From contig NC_079492.1 of NCBI RefSeq assembly GCF_020520425.1, forward strand, positions 146,475,861 to 146,539,860: a DNA stretch of 64,000 nt, given 5' to 3'. Positions 10,501 to 21,500 of the stretch are shown here, piece after piece. This DNA is from Spinacia oleracea. Taxonomy: Eukaryota; Streptophyta; Magnoliopsida; Caryophyllales; Amaranthaceae. Every line of letters begins with the position of its first letter. Position 1 is the first letter of the stretch. The position numbers and the translations under genes are program-made. The notes under the pieces are model-generated. The model was given only the letters and a program-made list of their open reading frames with translations, did no database searches and was not told the DNA's origin.

Positions 10501-13500
10501 CTGACAACAAGAGAGGTCAACAGAGGAAGTAATATGAAAACATTAAACCACCACACGTATTGACTGGAACTTTACCACACGTCACAAATACAACTGCGCA
10601 TGAGAAGTATAGATAATTGGTCCAAGTGATCACAACATGAAAATGACACCAATTTCCAGCGAACAATTAAGGTTTTAAGGAAGATATTGTCACAGTATTT
10701 CTTTGATCCTCTCAGAGGTGTGACCGTGAGCCATACTCTAAGGCACCCAATGATCCATTTTGGGAACTATTATGTCCAGACTTATATAGAACTTACCAAA
10801 TCAATCCTATTCTATTCCCCTTTCCTTAACCTTATTATCTAGGGATCAAATGATAGGTGTAGGACACACATGATCTATTCACAACATCGTTCCCATATTA
10901 AAAAAATGGTTTGAGTTTCAGGGAACAACGTCATCTGTTGCAAAGTTTTTAAAGTTCTGAAAGGTGAAAATAAAGAAGGAAATTTTGGCACCGGATAGAG
11001 TAACCACTAACTAGCAGGTATTGTTTTACATGCCCTAAAACAAACATGAATAAGATGGCAAAAAGGAAACAGGCCAAAATTCAGATGACACAAAATAAGC
11101 TGTGTATGAGAGAGATAAAAGGAGATAGAGAGGCATACACACAATATCCTTCTGATCCTGACCACTCACTTAAGCTCTTAGTAAACTGCTTCATTCCACG
11201 ATTTGTGCATTTATCTCCAATTCCTACAACGAAACATTCTCTTAATTGAGCAAGAAACTCTGAAACTCATGCCACATTACCTAAATGAATAAGTAAAATA
11301 AAACAGGTGTTGAAAATTACAATGACTAGAGAAGAAATGACCCGGGCGAAACAACCAGCAGGACAATGGAGGTAAAAAAGAGTAAGTTTTTCTGACTCAT
11401 TGTTCAACACAAATGTGCATAGGTATTTGTACAATTTATTATAGGATTTAAGACACTAATACTTCAAGTTAGTTGTTTAGCATTGTATTTAAGATCATCC
11501 TACTTGGTTACTTAGGTAACATGCAGAGTGAATTCTTATGGATCAGAACATGCATGTTTTACATGGAGTACTAGACACACAAGTGACCAACTGCAAGTGC
11601 TGTATTGAGTATTGACAAACCCCCAAAGAAAAAACATTCATGCACCATCGCATGGCAATAAAATATGCACTAACAAAATATTCCTATTGACGCAGTTACA
11701 TATAATTCAAACATGAACATGGAACTTGTTATTTGCATCTATGAATTCCAATGGAACATCAACAGAGAAGCCAGTGTGTTTTCGAAAACTAGAAAGCTGC
11801 TACTGCAAAGTTTAGGAAGCAATCACAATAGAGTGATACATCTCCTTCAATAGAAATAGTATACTCCCTTTATCCCATAAAATTGTACATATATTGGTAA
11901 GTTCCATATACCAAACAACACATCTTCTGCCTTTTTATATAACCTATGACTATTAGTTAAATTCCCAATTAATCTGCTTACTAACTTAAGCTCTTAGTAA
12001 ACTTCCATATACCAAACAACGCATCTTCTGCCTTTTTATATAACCTATGACTATTAGTTAAATTCCCCATTAATCTGCTTACTAACTTAAGCTCTTAGTA
12101 AACTGCTTCAGTTCACGATTTGAGCATATATCTCCAATTCCTACAAGAAGTATTATCTTAACTGAGCAAGAAACTGGAACATGAAACTCATACCACATTA
12201 CCATATATGAATCTAAATAAAATATAACAGGTGTTGTAAATTACAATGACTAGAAAAGACATGACCCAGATAAAACACCAGCAGGACAATGAAGGTACAA
12301 AAGAGAAAGTATTTCTGACTCATTGTTCATCATAAATGTGCATAAGTATTTTTTATTACGGGATTTAAGACAACAACACTTCAAATTCAGCGGTTTAGTA
12401 TCATCCCAATTGGTTAACTTAGGTACATGCAGAGCGAACTCTTATGGATCAGAACATGCATGTTTCATAGGGAGTACCAGAAACACAAGTGACCCAACTG
12501 CAAGTGCTGTATCGACAAACCCCCAAAGGGAAAAAAAAACATTCTTGCACCATCCCATACAATTAAATATACACACCCTAACAAAATATTCCTACCGAAA
12601 CAGTTACTCATAAGTCAAAACATGAACATGGAGCTTGCAATTTGCATGTCCAACATCTATGAATTCCAATGGAACATGAACACAGAAGCCAATGTGTTTA
12701 CTAAAACTAGAAAGCCGCTACTGCAAAGTTTAGGAAGCTTCATTACACAATTAACAGATTAATAAAGGTTATTGAAGTGATAGTAATGTACATAAGAAGT
12801 TCCATTACACAAAATTTCAGGTTAAATAAGGAAGAATGAAAATGGTACACAACTAAAATGAAAGGCCAAAAGAAACTTCAGTTACAGGCAGGGAAATATG
12901 AATTTGCAAACTTAACAGAAAATATCCACTGGTGCTTCAAATGTATGATTAACCCAAATACTCAATCAACCAATCAGGAACATACTGCATAAGTGCATAG
13001 TAACCTTCAAGAGTTATCCACTTACCCAGTAACACATATTGTATGTTACAATCCTTCTTTCCCTTCCACTACAATTATATTTTATTTAACCAAGCAAAAA
13101 CCCACACATATTCACTTTCAATCGCTGGCCTATGAAAACAGTAAAATCCCAAATGAGGCACTGACAAGTGACACCCATCTTATAACCCACTCCAGAAATG
13201 AATAATCTGGTCAACTATCATCCCTATATCTCAACAACAATGTTCATATTCCTATTTAAAGCAATCGCAAAAGGATGCTACTTATCCTTCAACACATCTT
13301 CTGGCCTTTTCTATAACCTATGACTATTAGTTAATCCCCCATCCATTAATCTGTTTTCTCAACTTATCAAGACAATCATTTCGACACACGACAGAATTCA
13401 TAATCTTCTCAAACTAAATTAACCACTCTTCAATCTCTTTCACCCAACCCAACCCCACCCCACCCCACCCCACCCCACCCAGTCCAACCACATGTAAGAC

Positions 13501-13989
13501 TCACCCTTCCCCCCGAAGGCTCCAATCCTAATTCACACATATCCTAATCAATGTTACAACCAAAGACCTGACATTTGACCCTAAACAAATCAATCTTGCT
13601 TGTGCACAAACCAAAACCCATATAAGATCAAGAATTGATCATGCATATTACAATCAGTACCTAATACTTCGTATTAGACAATAGAAAAAACCCTAATTCC
13701 ACACCTCGGCTTGCATATTCACACAAAAAAAAAAGTCAAAACAAAAGGGTAACTTCTAATTGAACATAAATGTCAAAATCAACAACTGTAGGCAGCAATT
13801 TGAAACATTGGAAAGTTTCAACATCGCAATTATAGACTTACAAATTCATATGAAATCATACATAAAACAAGAGAAAGAGAGAGAAAATGGTGGCGTACCA
13901 TGGAGTACAATGAAGGGGAGAGAATGAGCTACAGGGAGAAAGACAATGGCCAAAATTACTAAGCTGAAAAGGGGTGCTGCAGATTTCAT
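7555..13989 (-). CDS. PPT1: Palmitoyl-protein thioesterase, 12 exons, 318 aa
   Basis: Exons on the minus strand: 13899-13989, 11139-11223, 10347-10398, 10240-10260, 10100-10153, 9798-9848, 9572-9634, 9369-9434, 9201-9239, 8717-8839, 8529-8621 and 7555-7773. Every junction is GT-AG and in frame. The enzyme removes fatty acyl groups from cysteines of S-acylated proteins in lysosome- or vacuole-like compartments. Residues 1-24 form a hydrophobic signal peptide, followed by PFIVLHGIGDKC. The alpha/beta-hydrolase triad is complete: Ser100 in GLSQGN, Asp219 in FEHDTVLVP and His275 in AGNHLG, with spacing matching animal PPT1. VKNFVSLGGPHAGIASVP is also typical of the family. Length is normal. The first Met precedes the signal peptide, which supports this start. 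Intron 1 (2.7 kb) holds a partial duplication of exon 2. Confidence 0.95.
11169..12738. repeat. Segmental duplication including exon 2 of the thioesterase gene
   Basis: About 650 bp at 11169-11819 match 12087-12738 (offset near 918 bp) with scattered differences and small gaps. The first copy contains most of true exon 2. The second contains a matching but defective copy: its reverse strand reads an in-frame stop soon after KSLS, and it lacks the 3' part with the donor. The second copy would therefore be skipped. Confidence 0.85.
11902..12102. repeat. Tandem duplication of about 101 bp in intron 1
   Basis: Two near-identical units start TTCCATATACCAAACAAC, at about 11902 and 12003. A diverged third copy of the middle part lies at 13290-13350. 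Confidence 0.85.
13441..13481. repeat. (CCCCA)n microsatellite
   Basis: Six or so tandem CCCCA/CCCAA units in intron 1 of the thioesterase gene. Confidence 0.9.
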
Positions 13990-14300
13990 GATTTCTTTGG
14001 CTCTTTGCTCCCAGATAACTGGGAAAGTGGGAATTAATCTTTCTTAAAAATGGTGTCGTTTGTCTTTGATATTAGAGGGTAATTCACACAATTGGGACTT
14101 GGAGAAGACGACGCAATGAGCCAATGAAGAAGAAACCCACAAGTAACAAGCTTTTATAATCCACAATCCACTTGTTATTTACAGATGATGATGTGATTGA
14201 CTGGGAAAGGGGGGAAGAAGCCGGAAAAAGATGAAATTTCCAAACTGATGGAGTAAATTCTAAGGAAAACTAATTAATAATTACGGAGTACATAGTTTTT

Positions 14301-14460
14301 GGTGTTAGTTGGTTCAGCGATGATTGAGGCTGAACTTGGTACAAAGGATTCGTGTTCGATCCTCCGTAATAACAATTGAGGGGGGACTGAAACCTATCGT
14401 CCAGTACTCGCCCCGAATTCGGATTAATCCTAAGGGTGAACCGGGTGCTAACACCAAAAA
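14301..14460 (+). mobile_element. tRNA-derived SINE
   Basis: The head, GGTGTTAGTTGGTTCAGCG, resembles a Pol III A box. GTGTTCGATCC, 65 bp in, fits a B box. The body ends GTGCTAACACCAAAAA. A related copy lies at 43580-43703. The family resembles plant Au-type SINEs; that name is an inference. Confidence 0.6.
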
Positions 14461-14622
14461 TAATAGTTGATCAAAATAATATTGGTGGGACGAACTGGAC
14501 GATGCTTCGAGTCTATTTTTTGTACAACACTACAATCGGGACAAAAATAATAGTTGATCAAAATAATTTGTCCGCAGATTGTAAAACACTCTATTACGAA
14601 AGATGTAAGACTCTATAAGTTA

Positions 14623-14914
14623 CTCCCTCCGTCCCAGATTAGTTGTTACACTTTCCTTTTTCGTCCGTCCCAGATTAGTTGTTACACTTCTAAATTAGGA
14701 ATGAGTGAATGACCCCACAATTATTATATTGTCTCTCTCTTCCCCCTAAAACTTTTTTGGTCCTCACACCCTCTCTCATTCAATTAAAAAATACCTCACT
14801 AACTCCTATCACATCTACTTTTTCAATAAAATAACAATTGATAACCAAACAACCACTTATCACCTAAAACTTTGTGCAAAGGTAAGTGTAACAACTAATC
14901 TGGGACGGAGGGAG
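14623..14914. mobile_element. Stowaway-like MITE
   Basis: TIRs begin CTCCCTCCGTCCCAGATTAG and are inverted at the other end. TA duplications flank at 14621-14622 and 14915-14916. Non-coding, 292 bp, with well preserved TIRs, so fairly young. Confidence 0.92.
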
Positions 14915-15186
14915 TACTATTCGTGTCAAGCTAGAAACGGTAGAGTACGAGATGTGTTTTTTAAGATGCAGAATAATAATTGTTTTTATTGTAATAATTA
15001 TATCTCTTTATACATTGCATGGCTGATTATTAATGATATTGTTTTCCCCGTAAATAAAAAAGACAAAATGGTAAAAACGTGCACTTAATGATAAACTGAT
15101 AGTGAAAACATGTAATGGAGAATGATCGTATTAGTGTGTGACTGTGTGTTACGTTACTTGTTGTTTCGTTCTGCTTAATTACATAT

Positions 15187-15526
15187 TTCTCCATTCCTAT
15201 AAGTTCTTCTCGTTTCCTGAATTGGGGTTCCTTTTTGTTCTTTCAATTTGAAACTATTTCATTTTTGACAATTTTTAACCCCAAAGTACCCCTCTTTCTA
15301 AACTTATAATACCCATTTTGTCCCTTCTTTATTTTCTAACCTACCTCACATATTCTTATTTTATAATTTCTACACTCATTTTATCCCTCAGTTTCCCTAC
15401 CCACCTTATTTTTGTGCAAATGAGTGGTCTATCATTAATGCAAAAGTAAAACCTAACATTTTAACACATTTTCTTTCCTCACCTTTCGATTCCAACTAGG
15501 AAGAACAAACGGGAACGGAAGGAGTA
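15187..15526. mobile_element. Diverged Stowaway-like MITE
   Basis: The left end (CTCCATTCCTATAAGTTCTT) and right end (GGGAACGGAAGGAGTA) are imperfect inverted repeats. Boundaries are uncertain because the copy is old. Confidence 0.5.
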
Positions 15527-15626
15527 ATTTTGTTTAGATATGATATTATAACCTTATAGGTACAAAGTATTAATTTAATAAGTCCTAAAGTTACTCACTA
15601 ACTTCTTAACCTGTACAAATGGGCAA

Positions 15627-15840
15627 TAAGGTTTTGACCTAGCAGTTAAAAGCGTGCGATTCGTGTATCAAAAGTCACAAGTTTGAATTTCTATGCCCTT
15701 ATTTATAATTTGTAACAACATTACTTCACTGATGAGACCCCTCTTATAGGTAAATTGGTTCAACTACATGCACTCTTGGAGAGTTGGAGTCTTGGGTATG
15801 AAGGGAAATGAAAATGTCGACTTCCATGGTTCCATAACAA
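15627..15840 (+). mobile_element. Probable old tRNA-derived SINE
   Basis: An A-box-like GACCTAGCAGTTAAAAGC and a B-box-like AAGTTTGAATTTC stand at tRNA-like spacing. No clear tail or target duplication was found. Confidence 0.4.
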
Positions 15841-15932
15841 TCACCTATTTAGTGAATTAATGATTTAATGGAGTGCGAAGGCCCATATACCAGTATGGCA
15901 TTAATTACTTTGACAGTTTGTCTTACTTTGTA

Positions 15933-16263
15933 CTCCATCCGTCTTTTAATATTCTCACCGTTTTTTTGGATTGTCCCCTTAATACTAGCACCGCTTTTAT
16001 AAATGAAATTTTTTACCAATATTATATTATTATTTTTTACACTTACCTACTAACACACCTACACCCCTACTCTCTACAAAAAATTATTTAAAAATTCACA
16101 CCCCCATTCACCACTCTCCAGTCTCCACCCCTTACACATTTTCCACTAACTATATTAAAAAATACTCCACTATCAACTAACACCCATTAAATTAATAAGT
16201 CAATTAAAATGTCTTAAACTCCGCACGGGGTCAAACCTGTGCGAGTATTAAGAGACGGGGGAG
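15933..16263. mobile_element. Stowaway-like MITE
   Basis: CTCCATCCGTCTTTTAATA at the left is inverted at the right (ATTAAGAGACGGGGGAG). TA flanks both ends. Confidence 0.85.
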
Positions 16264-16312
16264 TATTGTGTTTGGGAATCAAGCTATTGATTATTAGAGT
16301 AACGACCTCTTA

Positions 16313-16600
16313 GGTAGTGTTCTCTTCACCTGAATTTCACTTATCTTATCTTATCTTATTGACCCTTATATTATCTGAACTTATTGACCATTCTCTTATC
16401 TTATCTTATCTTATCTTATCTTATTTTATCTTATCTTATTTTATCTTATCTTATTGAAACTTATAGTATTACCTTATGTAATATTTACCTTACCTTATCT
16501 TATCATATCTTATCGTATCGATCCTTATTTTATCTTATTTTATTTTATCTTATCTTATTAGACCTAAAATAAATGAAAATAAGGTGAAGAGAACATAGTC
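16313..16600. mobile_element. Tourist-like MITE with internal TTATC array
   Basis: The ends share TGTTCTCTTCACCT in inverted orientation (16318 onward; 16570-16597). TTA flanks both sides. The core is an expanded (TTATC)n/(TTATT)n array, about 16340-16560. Any open frame through the array is a repeat artefact. Confidence 0.8.
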
Positions 16601-17138
16601 TTAGTTGTCCTATTACAATTTTCGTATTGGGCTTGTGGCCTTGAATGCTTGAAAACTCTTGAAGCGCTTACCGGGCTGAGGATTAAAAAGGCTCCAATTG
16701 ATATCATCATTTTAAGAACCTATTGCCTATTAGTTTACTCTAATCATTTTAAACAAAGTAAGAATTTACCTAAACCTATGTTTATTTTATTGATATCAAG
16801 TGATTTTCAATTGTGTTTACATTAGAAAATTACACTCCATACATAAAAATCGACTCAATGCTATTTTTTCCTATATTAAAATTATAAGTTACTTATCATG
16901 CTAAAATTTTGGTATGGTGCCCAAGACATCTGATCGGATTCCATGCACATAAAAAACGTAGTTGTTTGGTCACTAAACTCCTCTTCTACTGTCTTTAATC
17001 TTCTTAAATGGACATATTCTATAACCTAGCAACTCCAGTACAAAAACAAAAACAGTTTTGACATAGACAAAAGACCAAAAGCAATAGTATAAACAGAGAA
17101 TCAAAAGAGTATTTAAATTTTTATGGACTTGGCAAATA
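16601..17138. other. Intergenic, nothing recognised
   Basis: AT-rich DNA with no coding signal, tRNA or terminal repeat that I can support. Confidence 0.4.
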
Positions 17139-17401
17139 CTCTCTCCATTTCGATGTAATGGTTACACTTTACCTTCTGATGTGTGCTGTAAATGTTTGAA
17201 CATTAACATATTTAAATTTGTATACGTAAATTGTAAAAATTATAAAAAGTTGATACTCAGAAAGTTCACATTGAAATGAATTAAACAAAATCTCACACGA
17301 CTATATTTTTCTTTGCCCATAAATCACAACTGATGATCAAATTGAAATTTATGAATAATATCAAAAGTAAAAGTGTAACCATCAATATAAAACGGAGGGA
17401 C
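17139..17401. mobile_element. Stowaway-like MITE
   Basis: The left end (CTCTCCATTTCGATGTAATG) and right end (AACGGAGGGAC) lie in inverted TIRs that both contain GGTTACACTTT. TA flanks at 17137 and 17402. A relative with matching core but poor ends lies at about 18085-18315. Confidence 0.75.
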
Positions 17402-18084
17402 TAGATGAATTTGTTTTAAACAGAATTGAAAAATCCAACATCAAATTCCCCATTTAGAAGTTTCTTGACGTTGCTAATACTCTACAAATGAAACCTTAAT
17501 GTTCATTTTGAAGTATCAAACACAACGATTTCATGAGTCATATTGATTTCGAAATCCTCTCAAGATAGTACTCACTAGATATTGTACTCATGCTTATGTT
17601 TGCCATGACCACATTCCGTTAGCACTTAGCAACCAACATGTAACGACTTCCTCATTTAGTATCACACATATATTACTTTGTAAGGAGTAGTAAAATTGAA
17701 GGTTATAAGCCGATCTAGTAGATCATAATGAATTCACGACTATTTTTCCATGCAAAGTCCCGTGTAGTATGACGATTATTAGTCAATCTGTGTTAAATGT
17801 ATAATCTACACGTGAGTATTAGACTAGCTATAACCTACTAATTGATTTTATAATGGAACCCCGCCAGACTTAGATGTGACCAATATCCTTCTCTTGTTCG
17901 ATCTCGTGTATGATCATAACGAATTTACGACTAAATTCAATGTAAAATCTCATGTATAGTTTAGCATGGTATTAGAGCTAACGGGTCTTGGCTAATTGTT
18001 TGTCCCAAAAAGGGAGGCCCTGACCCAGGTAGTTCACATTGAAGAGAAAAAATAAAAAGATCAACTAACATATACTTCACGCAA

Positions 18085-18315
18085 TATTTGTTACTTTCAC
18101 ACATGCCCATGCACAATTTTGGTCATTAATATCTTTAATTCTCTTTAAACAAAATTATAAAAAGTTAATATTTTGAAAATACACATTAAGACGAATCTAA
18201 CAAGATCCCACATGACTATATTTTATCTTACGTATAAATCACCAATAATGATCAAAGTATAATATGTGAATAGTGTATAAATCACAAACGTTGCGAGTAT
18301 TAAAAATCGGAGAAA
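18085..18315. mobile_element. Decayed Stowaway-like MITE
   Basis: The core is similar to the 17139-17401 element, including TCACAC/CATGACTATATTTT and TAAATCAC...GATCAAA. The ends are eroded. Found just downstream of the transporter gene. Confidence 0.5.
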
Positions 18316-18511
18316 GTAAGATTTATATTGGTGTTCTACTCCACCTATCACCAATTGATTTTAAGATGAAGATTGTCATACTGTTTAACAAAAAAAGAGT
18401 ACATAATGAACTTGATTCAACCATACTGGCTAATCTAATTAAACTCTAATCTAAGCTATAAATAAGTACTTAATCTTTAAACTTGTACATTAACTGTCAC
18501 CTAAATTCATC

Positions 18512-21500
18512 CTATCTAAAAACAGGACACCCCTGAACTTGAACCCCTGCCATTGTAGGACACTTAGCAAGAGGACAATAATCATCTTGTTGCAAACCCC
18601 ACCATTGAATCCCAAAAATATCCTTATTCTGCAAACTAAAATACAACAAAATCCCCATAAAAGCAATCCCAGCTTCTAAACCAGCAGAAAGTATGTAATT
18701 ATACTTCGCCCACCATCCTTTATATGCTCTGTAAACATAATAATTGAAGAAAATTCCAACAGCACCCCATGTTAAGTAATTAATAGATCTTGCTGGTGGC
18801 ATCATCATTGTTGCAGATATGATTACAGGTGTGTTTATGAGCTTAAACAGTTTTATTTCTGGGTATTTTCGTGATAATAACCATCCTGGAAATGGTGCAA
18901 GGAATCCTATGAGGAAGAACCAGTTTAGTTGTGGGTAGTTTCCTCTGTTTGTGAACATTTTTCCAGGTCCAATTACTCCCCATATGATTGAAGCATTGTA
19001 GAAAACTTCTTCATCTGGACATGTCCATGGACTTCCTTCGGGTAGTAGGGATGCATCACACATGTTTTCGACTGTTGAGAGGAGCCACCATGTTGTTCCA
19101 AAGTAGACTAGTGATGCTACTATGGTTCCAACCAGCTGATAAATAAAATTAAATACATGTTTTTAAAAAAATGTTAGGGAAAATTGGTGGGAATAAGTCA
19201 ACCTATACATCACAATTCACACATGTATATCTATATTCCACTTTCTCATACAAATCAATCATCAATGTATTTATTACGAAGTATATTCTAATTTCTCATG
19301 TACTATATTCCACTTTTCTTAAAACTTGTGTTTTTAGTCCCTGTTATGTTAACCTTATTTTCAACTATTTCAGGAAAAATAAGTATAGTTAAGGCTATGT
19401 TCTTTTTGACTTATTTTGACTTATTTCCAGACAAAATAAGTTCAGATAAATTCCGTTAAGTTCAAACAATATAAGTTCAGCAAAAATAAGTTTTTTTTAG
19501 ACGTTTTCACACACAAATAAGTTAATTTCAGTCAAAATAAGTTTTTTTTAGATAAAATAAGTTTAGATAAGTTCAAATAAGTGCAGACAAGTTCACATAA
19601 TATAAGTTCAGTCAAATTAAGTTCAATGGAACGGAGATTAAGTTCAGATAAGTTCAGTAAAAATAAGGGTTGACCAAGTACGTAGTATAATTTATAACTA
19701 AAATAAGTTTTGATGAGTTCTAATAAGTTTAGATAAGTTCAGTTAAATTCAGATAAGATAGACTCAGTTAAGTTAAGAAAAAATCAGGTAAATAGAACGC
19801 GCCCTTAGTCAAACGGGACTATAAATATGGGACGGAGGGATATATACCTGAACAATGAACATAGATCTTGGAGGGATCTTCATGTAGTGGCCTAATTTGA
19901 AGTCTTGTAGGAGCCAAAGAGCTTGTGCCATGCTAATGTAACCATATGTCTTGAAAGTCACATTAGCAAGAGGCCGTCCGGGATATATGTATCCAATGAT
20001 CAACTCAGTTATCACATTCAGACCTGGTTGCTAAACAAAAAAAACAAGATGTAAATACATAAATTAGCTAACTTCTTATAAACTCAAGAGTTCACTAAAA
20101 TGGTATTTTTTTTTAATTGTAAAAATGTTGGATAGGGTTTATACTATGTTTGTGGTAGCATTTATAATGCCAATTGGTAAGGTGAAAAATGCAGAAATTC
20201 CACAAGCCATTAACAATCCCCACCAAGGGAGTTGGAGTTGTTTCGAGAAACCTTCACAAGCAAGCAAGGCTAGACCAAATGTAACAGCTAAAAGAATGTG
20301 ATACCACCACTGTGGAACTTGTGCATAGTTCTTTTTCATTAGTCTTGAATGCACATCAGAGAATTCACCACTTATCCCTGATGTTGTTTGAGTCCACATC
20401 CGCCATATTGACCTGCACACGTGTTTTCAACAACATTAAACCGTATTTAGTTCTTTTGAGCTGAATTTTACTGAAATGAATTTTGAAATGACCAGTGGAT
20501 CGGGTCTGACCCAGCCCACCCTAACCCAACCTATAATGAGTCACATGGATCGCACCCACTTATGGCTCATGACACAACCCGCCTAGCCTAATTTCTTTTT
20601 TTGTTGTGTTGTGGGTCGAGTTTTTTCAACACAACCCATTTTACCCATCCCATCGAACCCAACTCAACCCACAACGGCACACTCTACCCACCCAACCCAA
20701 CGCACAAACCCAACCCCCCTAACCCTGTGACCCACCAGACCAACCATCCTAATTCAAACTATTTTTTATGTTTAAAATGCTAATAAATTTTAATTTTATT
20801 GTTTAGATGTGTGTTAACCGCATTTACATGAGTACGTGAATAACATAAAAATTAATTAGTTGAAGTTCATATGAATTTTTATTAATTTTTAATGCTTAAT
20901 TAATTGTCCAACCACCCGACGTCGACCCAAATAATCTCCTAAAACTCGTCTAAACCACCTAATCCACCTGACCCATCGGAGTCACACCAAATCCCAAAAG
21001 CTGTCGTAACCCACCAAATACATTGGACCCACTCGATCGACCTGCACAACCCATCATGTACCATGTCTATTTTTCCCGACTCGACCCACCCTAAGTTACC
21101 ATGACCCACCCAACTCATCACGTTGGCCATCTCTAATTGAATCGAATGCTACTAAATTGAACTGAACTGAAAAATAAGTACTAAAAACCGGAAATAAACC
21201 AAAAGAACAGGGTCTTACTTTCCATGGAAAAGAGCAACATGTGAGATCATAGCCGAAAGTGTAGCAAAGCTCAATCCATAAGCAAACGCAAAGAAGATGC
21301 TAAGGTAAAGCTTCCCATAACTATCATAGGAACCATCATCCAACGTAAATGTATTCTCATTCATAACTCGAGAAATATTATACTGATGACCAGAATAATC
21401 AAATGTTTTGGTGGAAATAAAAGGAAACCTCTTAGCTTCATATGAATTAGAGTAATAAGCAGCAGGAACAACAAAATACGCCACTAAAAAAAACCCAGCC

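Noticed and set aside
16384-16572. 62-codon frame of repeated ILSY
   Set aside because: Translation of the TTATC array in the Tourist-like MITE.
17700-18040. Small LTR (TRIM-like) element
   Set aside because: Two diverged ~50-bp direct repeats and a TGGTATTAGAGC word like a primer site are present. No defined ends, target repeat or second boundary can be shown.
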